NCBI GenBank assembly: GCA_002633005.1
Contig: NMRA01000217.1
Location: forward strand, 124,001-188,000
Direction of reading: 5' to 3'
From: Phoronis australis
Taxonomy: Eukaryota > Phoronida > Phoronidae
DNA length: 64,000 nt
Shown: one piece after another, positions 12,359 to 24,300 of the stretch
How the letters are laid out: every line of letters begins with the position of its first letter
How positions within the stretch are numbered: the stretch's first letter is position 1
Notes under the pieces: generated by a model
What the model was told of the DNA's origin: nothing
Databases searched by the model: none
What the model saw: the letters and a program-made list of their open reading frames with translations, nothing else
Program-made: the position numbers and the translations under genes

Positions 12359-15300
12359 CTAGAATTTCATAAAAGAGGTGAATATCAGTTTCGTTGCTTG
12401 TCAATATCTACACTAACGTATTGGGTTAATTGCCCACTGCTTGTAGTACCACATGATAAACAAGAAAATTACCTCTACATTGCCAATATTGGTGCGCCAA
12501 AAGGTGATGGAGTTAATGGCAAGTATTATAGGTCTAGATGACAGACTGCGGATAGGAAATATCTTTGCTGAAATCAAATGAATAATACGAGATGTAAGAC
12601 AGTTGGCCAATGAAAAGTCTAATTTGGATAGTCGTAGAGAGTCCACCACGCTCAGTTGTCTTGTATGCAGAGAATGTCAACCTACATGTACAGCTCGTTA
12701 TTCAATACTCCGTTGAAATGCGTGTAGGCCGGAAACTGACTTCAAGTGGACACAAACCCACAAGTAAGAATTGACGCAGTAGTCGGGTTTGCGGAAAGAT
12801 AACTGCTAATTTGCAGCATTCTGGAAGGATTTTTCCCTCCGGTGTTCGTTTACTCTTCACAAAAATACGAGAGGGAAATATAGGCCATTTGACTCTAGGA
12901 AGCCTAGAAAATCACTTCCGCACAGAAAACCAATCTTCAAAAACCAACAACACTAGATAAAAAGTGAATGATAATTTGATTGGGATTTGTTTATTTGAAG
13001 TTACTGAACAAGAAAAGTGATATATATATATATTATGATATTAGGTGGAAAATTGCTCAAAAAAGAGAAAAAAATTAGCAGCGCCTCCTGTTGGCCAGAA
13101 AACATACTACTATATTCTGATCTGCCAAAAAACAAGTGCTGTTAAATATTTGGATGGAACTTGATGAAGATTTGATATCACAACGTTACCTACATATGAA
13201 CAACATACAGCTAAGATTTCATTTGACTTCCTGTTTTAAATAGCACATAATTGGAAGAGTAAACGATTTCCTTCAACGCTAAAAACTCCAATTCAACAAT
13301 CTTCAAAACGTGAGATACTGAAATCTGCGCAACGGTTGAATTTTCAAGATAGATGAATTACAGAACACAGGCAACATTTCCATTTTTATATTTCTCAAAT
13401 TCCAAGCACTGCTCGTGATTTTACATAAAAGGGTCTAAAATAGGATTAGAAATTCATAAAAAGCAGTGCTGATCACTCACATGTAGGTAAAAACTGCTGC
13501 CAGTACATTTGAGATTGAGACGACTAAAACTACAAATTTATCAAGCAAACTAAATTTGTAGTATGACCTAAACTAAAGATCATTTACCATAAATTACACC
13601 TTTTCAAATTAAGAACAGGTAGGCCTATTTACAATTGAATGTTTGGAACTGGGATAGGTTTTCAACTTTTCTTTTGTTTGTGAAGTTCCCCTGTGATGAA
13701 ATTTGATTTGTGGCAAATGGTTAATTGTGGTGGCAAGACATATACCTTATATTTCTTTGAGCACTGTTAAATGTACATGTAACTCACTGACAGTTACAAT
13801 CTCCTTAATTTTGTTGTGGGCTCAACATTATTTCCATCATCAGCTTGGTCCCTTTTTCTTTTTTAAGAGCTCTTTCAATTTTTGTTACATCCGTTAAATG
13901 TCTGTAACACTGCTTGTGATAGATGGGGTGCTCGAGTTTTTGAGAATGTCGACATTTATTAAGATTCACGGAGTACTTGCGAGCTACAAATTGTGCGTTC
14001 GCTGAATTTTGGTAATTCCTGCCTTTTTAGTGAACTTTTGTCTTGTTTTCTACTTTTCGGGTTCTTGTTTCTCTGAGGCGGACCTTTTTACCCACTTTAT
14101 CAAATGGGGGAGGCTCGTTCAAGCCCCTGAGCCCCCCATCCCAAGAGCTCTGTTTTTTCACAAAAACTTAAGAACTTATCAGCAATGATACTTCTCTTGC
14201 ACTCAATGTTGATACGTTTGTTTGCAGTAGCCTTAAACCAGATAATATCTGAAACTGATTCCAGCTCAGAAATTAGAGCAGAACCTCAGAGGCGGATCTA
14301 CAAGGGAGCTCAGGGGGTTCAAACCCCCTCGGCTCGGGACAGGATTAAGAAATTGAAAAAAATCAACAGAAAAACGAAATTAGCTACTAAGAACCACAAA
14401 CAATCTTACACGGGAGGAGGGAAACCTTCTCCCGACCTTCCTTCCTGTCGGCACTACGCGCCTCGGATTCCCTCGAATCCTAGCTATCCCCCCCTTACTG
14501 AAAACGTAGATCTGCCACTGAACCTGACACGTGAATGCAACAAAGGGGCAGACATCATGCGTCTATTGTGAAGTCGCACACTCGTTCAATAATCCATGGT
14601 TTCAGCAGAGTCCTAGCTGTCCCAAAACTGTTCTTCGCAAAACACAAAATGATTCATTTCAGGAATGTGCCAAGAATTGTTTCAGTACGATGACACTCGT
14701 GGCCACTTGATTTGGCTTTTCTCATTTCCTAACTGCTGCCTGCTGGTTTTTGAGCCTTGGTACTTGGTAATTGCCTATTACTTGCACACCCATCCAAGAA
14801 TTGATACTATCCAATGTGGTCAGTAGCAGTAAACAAACTAGCTAAGCCAGCTGACCTCTGATGAACGTTTTCATGCCAAGCAGACGACTTTTGAAGGGGA
14901 AAGGTATGGACACAATATTTTTCTGGCATTTGGTTGGCTGTTCGGATCATTTTGCACTGACATCTGGTGGTTAGCACATTAGTTAAGGTTACATTTTTCC
15001 AACTTTTAAATTAAAATTCTAACTAAACGTGCAGGTGTATTCTTGGGAACTTTTTTGAAATTGACTTTTGAACATATGTAGATGGGTTTAAGTCAAAGTT
15101 CCCGTTGACCCTAGAAAGTGGCCACGGAGGTGAAAGATACATGTAGGAGAGCTGGGACTGTAGCCTAATAAAGATGTGTCGAACCATTATCAGGTAACAC
15201 AGACAAAAACAACACCGGGTTAAATCGTAATCTTTCCATTATAAACGCGAGTATAACTATGAGAGCTTAGCAGAAATAGATGCACAAGAAAAGTTAATAA

Positions 15301-18300
15301 AAATAGCCTTCACCTTTTCCGGTAGAACACCAGCGCAATAATCATCAAAACAGCGACAACAACGACAGCGGCCAATGGGCTCAAAATGACAGTCACGCCT
15401 GTATTGTGTCCTGCAACGGAAACATTGCCTGATTGGGGCAGTGTTCACTTACAAGGATCCCAGATTTTGTAGAGTATGTTTCACGCCTTTTTATATCAGT
15501 GATGAAAACTGGTTCTCAAAATGCAGCATCCTCACAAGTGACTGAAATTTCATTTTTTGTCTTCGGGTCAAATGGTATCCAAAAGACCTACCGGGATTTC
15601 TTAAACGGACCCTGGGATCTATACTAAACGTCCATTTTCTGCAGTGATTTTATGTCTCAAAATCCGCCCTGGGAACTCTTTCCTTAAAAGGTGGTGGGGC
15701 TCCTTAGGAAACTTTATATTTACCACAAGGCTCTCATTCTGCAGAGGTTAAAGTGCCGCGAGACTGGGAGAGGGAGCAAGTGGCATGCAATTGAGATTGG
15801 AAGATTTAACTCGGTGGAGAGGCTTCGGAGGCGGCGATTTGATTTGCTCTATCTAGATTTTAACATTAATTGATTTGAAATGTCGTCCAAGATTCACTTT
15901 TTAGCAGTTTGGCTACTATTCCTGTATTCTGGGACGCCTTGGTTGGCTATTCATCGATAAACTTGAAATATAATGGTCTTTTAAATGAAAACATGTGGCA
16001 TTTTGCCATATTCTCATACTTTTGCTCCGTGCCAGAAATGTATTGCAAAACGGTAATTCCGAATCAAAATAGCCCCCACGGAGGCTTTTTCGATCCCCGT
16101 TTCCGAAAAGAGCACCCCTGTGTTGACTCTTTCGGAAATCCCCGGTATACCTTTCCAAAACCTGTAACTCGAGAAACATTTCCGTAGTTACAGTAAAAAC
16201 CACGAGTAATCAGATAAAAGAGCCCAAAAGTTCCCATCAAGACGACTGTAAACAAAAAAATAGTCACTGTAGCCAGTTCTCATGACTGGAAATTTGCTCG
16301 AAAAGATGCTGAAAGCGCTACTCTATAGTTAAATTTTCACCAAAATGTAGCATTTTTATTTATCATCCATCATTATTGCTGTTAACGTGGAACTTAACTG
16401 TATCGTTTCCTTGCGCCTGCGTTTCATGTAGACCCTACCTGACAGCTTTCCGCCATTCATACTGCCACAGTCAACACAAGGCTCTACTGTGCGCTGCAAT
16501 GTAACACAAGTCTCGTTGCCATGGCAAAATCTTTTCTTCCACCGTTTGCACTCAGTGGAACAACTGCTCCAATCTGACCACAGTCCACATATAGCTACGT
16601 ATGTTGACGAGCCATTACAAAATCTCATCTCAGAACACGGAGATCTGTTGCACAATCGAGAGGCAATAGTAGTACCGATACAAGGTGCCCCAAGCGGAAT
16701 GCTGGGAGCAGGATTCGAACACGTTCTAGCTCTGTACTGAACGCCACCGCCGCAAACTACGGAGCACCCGCCCCAGTTCGACCATGCTGACCACTGGCCG
16801 TTGACACGACAGGCTTGGGCGGTGCACGTGCGATTCTCATTGTCGTCACCGAGGCACCACTGGCCGTTCTTTGATGGCGGCGGATTTGAACACGTTCGAA
16901 GTCTGCTCTGGGTGCCGTATCCACACGATACGGAGCAAACCGTATAATTGGACCAGTGGGACCAGGCACCGTGGACTGGACATGGTTTAGTGGAACAAGT
17001 GCGGCCTTCAGTCAGGTTTCCAACACAGTTTGCCCCGCCAAACATTGGGGACGGGCTGTTGCACAAGCGTGTTCTACCCTGAATCCCCCCACCGCAAGTT
17101 CTAGAACAAGTCGACCACGCTGTCCAAATAGACCATTGACCGTCTACCGAACACTTATCTGTGTTGCACGTCTGTGTAACTGTAGATGACCCTGTGCACT
17201 CCTGACCTCCAAATGCCGGCGAGGGGTTGTTACAAGTCCGATTTCGCATCTGCTGTCCGCCACCACATGACTTAGAACAAATCGACCACGTTGGCCAAAT
17301 AGACCATTGGCCGTCTACTGGACACGCGTCAGTGTTGCACGACTGTGTAACTGACGACGGCCCTCCGCACGCCTGGCCCCCGAATGCCGGCGAGGGATTG
17401 CTACAAGTCCGGTTTCGCATCTGCTGTCCGCCCCCACATGATTTAGAACAAGTCGACCACGCTGTCCAAATAGACCATTGGCCGTATACTGGACACGCGT
17501 CAGTGTTGCACGACTGTGTTACTGACGACGGCCCTCCGTAGATATCGCCGCTGCGGAATGCTGGCGAGGGATTGCTGCGAGTTCTCATCTGCTGTCCGCC
17601 TCCACATGATTGAGAACAAACTGACCACGCCGTCCAAATAGACCACAGGCCATCTACTAGACAAATATCCATGTTGCATGACTGCGTAACTGTCGATGAC
17701 CCTGCGCACTCCTTACCTCCAAATGCCGGCGAGGGGTTGTTGCAAGTCCGATTTCGCATCTGCTGTCCGTCCCCACACGATTCAGAACAAATTGACCACG
17801 CTGTCCAAATAGACCATTGGCCGTCTACTGGACACGTGTCAGTCTTGCACGACTGTGTTACCGACGACGGCCCTCCGCATTCCTCCCCTCCAAATGCCGG
17901 CGAGGGGTTGCTACAAGTCCGATTTCGCATCTGCTGTCCGCCCCCGCACGATTGAGAACAAATCGACCACGCTGTCCAAATAGACCATTGGCCGTCTACT
18001 GGACACATGTCAGTCTTGCACGACTGTGTTACTGACGACGGCCCTCCGCATTCCTCCCCTCCAAATGCTGGCAAGGGGTTGTTACAAGTCCGATTTCGCA
18101 TCTGCTGTCCGTCCCCACACGATTCAGAACAAATTGACCACGCTGTCCAAATAGACCATTGGCCGTCTACTGGACACGTGTCAGTCTTGCACGACTGTGT
18201 TACCGACGACGGCCCTCCGCATTCCTCCCCTCCAAATGCCGGCGAGGGGTTGCTACAAGTCCGATTTCTTATCTGCTGTCCGCCCCCGCATGATTTAGAA

Positions 18301-21300
18301 CAAATCGACCACTCTGTCCAAACAGACCATTGGCCGTCTACTGGACAAGTATCCGTGTTACACGTCTGTGTAACTGATGATGACCCTGCGCATTGCTCAC
18401 CTCCAAATGCCGGCGACGGGTTGCTACAAGTACGAGATCGAGTCTGCTGTCCGCCTCCGCACGATTGAGAACAAATTGACCACACTGTCCAAGTAGACCA
18501 TTGGCCCTCAACGGGACAGTTATGTGTGTTGCATGGCCGTGTTATTGACATCCGACCTTTACACTGTTTGCCTCCAAATGCCGGTGCAGGGTTTCTGCAT
18601 AACCTTCTTCTGACTTGAACGCCATTCCCGCACGACTTTGAACAACTCGACCAATTCGCCCAATTCGACCACGAACCACCAACAGGCACGCCACACGAAG
18701 GCTTTGCTACTATGTCGCGCTCAATTGCTTCACCTGCACAACTTCTTCCGTTTCCAACTGGCGAAGGGTTGGTACATGTTCTTTGGCGACTTCGTGTGCG
18801 TTGACCACATGTCACAGACGTACTCGACCATGACGCCCACTCTGACCACTGTCCATCTCGATCATGGGCTGTGAATAACCACAATTATAATGATGATTTT
18901 AAACAAGGTCTTGAGCGGAAACGGGTAAGGCAATCGAAAAGCAAATTTGATTCTGGTCTTTACCCCGACTTGTTTTGAAACCTGTGCTCAAAACTAGAAA
19001 ACAAATAACGTCCTTCCGCATAGATTTCAGCCAAGTTCTCTTTGGTTTTATATTGTTTCTTTTTTTGACACACTGCGCAAAGACACGTAACCAAAGGATA
19101 ACAAGGCAGGCAATGACTAACAACAACTCCCGCATTATTTTTCATCATCTCGGGCGCATTTTCTTTTCTGAAAAGTGAGCAACTAAAATCATCATCTACC
19201 TGATTTTCAAAAAAAAAACCACAAACCAGAGGCAACTATGCTTTTCTGAATACATCGACACATGGTTTAAACTGTAATTGCAAACTGAAATACACTTTAT
19301 TTAGTTTTCCTTTCTGCCTGACTGCCTGCATGACGGACACATAGGTCGATATGGGAAACAAGCTTTACGAAATATATTCACTTTGAATAGATTTTGAACT
19401 TGTTAATAAGAAGTCAGATTAAAATAATTCACTCGACCTTCATAGCGGAGCATCCATCCCATACGAGTCACTGTACGATCAGTTACGAAATCGAGAGTCA
19501 ATATTTCGCCGAGAGAGGTCACCACAGTCTCGACAGCAGTATCTCCGCATATACGCGTCTTATTCTTGTTGACAGGATCGCCGAACTAAAATGTATGAAA
19601 AAGTATATCATTTTGTATTCGTTCAAAATTACAGAATTCTCAACTTAAGAAATTAGATGAAGGATTCAAACGGCCATTCACCTCAGAGACCTGACTTTGA
19701 TAAACTAAAGTGTGTTGTGTAAGAGTTTTGGTCAAACTTATACCTTTTTTGTTTTGTGGTTAAAATGCCCGAGGCGGAACAGAAGTTACTCGCATTGGTT
19801 CGTAGTGCTGTAGTGTCTATTAGTGCTTAAAGATGTCGCTTGTCTTGGTGTGCCACCTTGACCGATAATACACGATGGAAATGCACATTTTTTATTGTTT
19901 TGCTCACACAAAAGCTTAAATCTAGTATTTGGAAATGAATCTTTTACCTTCAAGTATAAATACTTTCCAAAAACACGAATGTCATAAAAATACGAATCGC
20001 AGGCTACTACCATGTTCACTCTCGTTGGCTATGTTGCGGGTAACTGGACAGTATCACCGTCTCAGCTGGACCCAGTAGGGACCGTGTCCATCTCATAGGG
20101 CCACCATACGCTAGAAGCTTTTCGGCGAATTATGCCTCAAAAAGGTACTTATAGCAATTTGACTTTGGTGGTTTAATCAGTGTGGGGCATCACTTGCTGA
20201 ACTGGATTCCGTATTATGTAGGGCCTGTGGGATGGCCACCTCTCCCGGTGGCACTGCCTACTATTCAGGTGCCAGCCATCCAAAATCATTTGACAGCTTT
20301 CCAAGCAGACGTTCGCCTGCATAACACTTTCTGACCTTTGGATTAAAGGACTCGTATACCTCTAATCTATGGTCTGGGATACACACGAATAGATTTCCGT
20401 TATCAGTAAAAAAGTCTATTGAAACCGGTCGCACGCGGTCACATGGACACATCCAGTCACTTTAAAACGAAAAAAAAATTACCAATAAATAGTCGTCGCA
20501 ATGGTCCCACGTTCCTTCTATGTGCAAGTTGTGAAATGAAACACGTACGCTGCCTTGCGGCACACTTATTTTGTACATGCATCGCAAGTTGTTGGTGTAG
20601 TTACTAGGGTAAAATGGCGACGAGATTATCCCATAGTTTCCGTGGTAGTTTCCACCGCATTCTGTGAAAAAAGGAAAATCGTTTTTAACACGTAAAACAA
20701 GTAACTGTTTAGCTAAATACGCTTTGTCACTATCTAAACTAAGATCAACGTCATGCATAAAATTAAACATAAAGTTCTAAACACGTATATTTTGAGAGAT
20801 GCAAAACATCTAGATGTCAAAGTGTGACAAGTACTTCATAGGATGTTAAGTGAAAGTTCCCCAAGTCATTTTAATATTTGCTCGGCGTGCTTCACAACCA
20901 TGCGCCTCAAAAGCTGATCTTTAGGCAATTAACTCACCATCAAATGAAAGCTTCCATCCCCTGTGTTCAGAATCTCTATCAGTTTTAAATTCAACCAAAG
21001 CAGAATTGCCGTCAGCTAACAAAGGCGGAGGAAGAATTCCTCCGCAGTGTTTCTGAGTCTGCGCAGTGCCTTCAAGAAACTGAAAATAGAATGATACAAT
21101 GGTTTTGATGTGAAAGTCCGGGGACATTCACTATTCGGACTTGTTTTGATGATTCAAAAATACGTAATTTGTGTGCAGTCACCTATTATCCTGATGTAGG
21201 TCTAAGGCTGACCCTGTCCAAGCCATATTATTGTGACTAATTTCACAAGAGCGATTAGAAAAGATTATAGTCCCGTTATTGAAGTGTGCACTGTGTTTTA

Positions 21301-24300
21301 AATCAGCGGTGCACGCCAAAATATTAGCAGGCTTGGTGGAAAATGGGTTAAGTATCACAGTAGCTGTCCAACTGCAGCTTCCGTGAGGAAACAGTCATTC
21401 AAGTTATTTGCTACGTCACAGGAATCAAGAGAATACCCCCTTGGACTTCTCAAAAGGGAAGGGGAATGCAGTGACGGATCTAGGATATCATAAAGGGGGC
21501 AACTTTTCGTCTCGGGTGCAAGGCACGATTGCATGCGCTCAACCAGTCTGAAAAATAGGGGGCTCGAATTTCTGGACTCTGTACGAAAAAAGGACGGAGT
21601 ACTGAAATAAAGCGGGAATACGCCTTGCGCATGTTAATTACCGGGGTTCATTGATGAACTCACGCAGCCTCTTGCTTTTTTATTTGCGACAGCCAAGGGG
21701 GGGGGGGCTGCCCGGCCCTTAATCCGCTTATGGGATGAGTCCACAGGTAACTACCGAGACGGCGACGCCTAAACAAAAGAACATAACTACGAACTATATC
21801 AGTGATTCACTTGTGACCACGGGAAAACCTCGAAATACGAGAAAGGTCACTATTAGACCATGCTGGAAGCTATGGCTAGAGTCACTTAAAAAGTGTACGA
21901 AGACAGATTTGAATGATCGTCTCCAAAGAAATAAACGAACTCAACCGAAGGACGCAAAAGAAGACAAATAACAATTGCTCTTATCAGTGTCACTTTTACA
22001 TCTTTAAAAATGTGTTATCGCGTGCGCCTAACTATGCTAGTGTACAGTGCTGATCGAAAATAGCTTGATGACCTCGTTAGAATCTGGAATCACACAGGGG
22101 CTCCTTACATTTACGTGTTATCATTCATGGGCCTTTCCGGTGCCGAAAGTGGCCCCGAATCACTCGAGCGATTGCTGATAATGGCAATGCGTCATTTTTG
22201 GCAGGAATGTGTTAAAATGAATGCCGTTCTTGTTTTAAAGTGTGTCTGCACCAATGAATCATATCTCGTGAATCTCATGAATACAATAAATATTCACCAG
22301 TTTATTTTGATTTATTCACCCGGTGCAGCGCAACTGAAATTTATATGAGACGAAAGTGGAAAATAAAATATAATGTTGCTCTGCCACGGGAAGTAATTTT
22401 CACCTTTATCCGAACAATTCGGAATACAATCGAGTTGAAGCCGTGTTGGTAACGTTCACGATGATCGTTGACGTGATTTTTTGCAGCCCGCGTGTATTAT
22501 CAAAAACAAAATCGGTCTACTGCCATGCAATCAAGTTATTAAATCCATGCAGGGGAACTCAGTCCTTCAGCTTTACCCTAAAGTGTTCGTATGCACATGT
22601 TCCTTCACTTTGCTCCAGCGAAAAGTCCAGGAATTTCACAACCAAGTTGCCGTTAGGAACGGTTAGGTTATAGGTGCATCGTTGAAGACCTTGATAACCG
22701 TGAGGGTAGCCATGTGAGACAACCATACCAGGAACAACGGAACAAATCCCGTTACACTGGGTACCTAACCAAGAAACAATGAGGACAGTTGAATGGGGAG
22801 AATCCCTAAACATCAACGAATGTAGTCCCGAAACACAGCAAGTGTTTTAGGTGAGGCGAGGTAGTAATTTCAATTGCCGGTGTCGAGAACGGTGTTACAC
22901 GCCCAGTCGCGAGTTTTAATTCGAGATTAAAAGATGACATTATCTGTAGTGATGATTATTTGAGATTTGCATCGACGATTTTTTCATCCTGTGACAAATG
23001 CTTGTTTTGACTTGATTTTGCGTCAAGGGATATAATTTATGCTTTCGAAACAAGACAAATGAAACCCGCGACTGTATTACTTGAATGGCCGGGGTGGATA
23101 TAACGCGTGGTTTTTGGCACGTTGAACTGTCCCAAACTTGACATGGTTTGAATTTTAAAAAGCATTTCGGCCTTGGAACGTTCACTTGAACTTGGCCACT
23201 GACAACGATTTTTTTTCAGAAGCCTATTTGACGGTACATGTTAATGTAACTTATCAAAAGTACTGTGTTTAGCATGATATCCGTCGACCACTAAGCTAAA
23301 ATCAAATATTAAAAAGTCACCATAGACTTACACACGCTTACGTATTTCAGTCTCCATCCCTTCTTACTTTCACTGGCGTCGGTTTTAAATCTCATGTTTA
23401 GCCTGTGATCTTTGGAAATGAAGGCTGGAGGTAGAATCTGGCCGCAGAAGTGTTTCCCGTCAATCTAGTGAAGCAAAGAACAAAGAAAGGCTTTGTCACA
23501 GAGGGTTACCAACTGCAAGAATAACAGTTCCGAATTTGGGGTGCCATTTTGTCGAAAACATACTTGCCCAATATACATGTACCTCACCCTTTCCCGACCG
23601 GGCCGACCCAGCAATCAATCAGTTCCAACTTGAAAGCTGACGTAACCGACAACAATGAAATGCAAATAAGGAAACTTGTACAGAATTACACGAATGTGTC
23701 TCATACAACACTTCAGCAGTGTCTCGTAACATTGTTTTCATCAAAAGTACTTCAACTTTCTTTCGTGAATGTGTTTTCTTATGCTTTTGTTTTGGGAAAA
23801 ATCCGTGACGCTACTAGTGTCCTTCGAACAACCGAACCTTCAAGAACCACTTTATGTGCAGCTGACTTTTTCCAACCTGTAATTTTAGAATCCATGCGTC
23901 AACTGTTATCCAACATCAAAATCCTCGGATCTACTGGGAGTCCACAAGGCCACCGGAGGCACGTCGGCCCACTCGCTTCACTTGAACATTATGATAAAAG
24001 CCTGACACCTTTTACTGAAAACCTTAAGAGCATTAGTACGGCGGAGCTTAGGGCCAACAGAAAAATAAAAAAACTGCCAGTATCTCGGTTGTATGTGAAT
24101 GTGGCCAACAGGTGGTGTGCAGGGCAAGGCTTAAATATGTTTGCCAATGTCTGGATTATTTTCTTTAAAAAACACAATGTTTCAATTTTGTTAATCGATA
24201 CCTATGTGTAACGAATGAAAATGGAAACATTTTGTTCAGTCTTTTTTGTTTCTAATACAGTAATATGTTAGTAAGCCAGTTAATAACAAGTGAAATTCAG

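Noticed and set aside
16489-18468. Many + strand open frames (up to 153 codons) rich in CVTDDGPPH-type repeats
   Set aside because: They are the antisense shadow of the TSP1 exon; the periodicity comes from the 171-bp repeat, and the minus frame has the domain hallmarks and splice sites.
17151-18515. Regularly spaced repeats that could suggest a CRISPR-like or satellite array
   Set aside because: The period is an exact multiple of three, codes TSP1 domains throughout, and there is no repeat/spacer alternation; the context is a eukaryotic exon.
20261-20452. Minus-strand frame containing VYESFNPKVRKCYAGERLL, a possible alternative end of CUB3
   Set aside because: It could join in phase after exon 6, but the acceptor has no pyrimidine tract, the CUB closing pattern is absent and it hits a stop. 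Exon 7 at 19438-19585 supplies the proper half.
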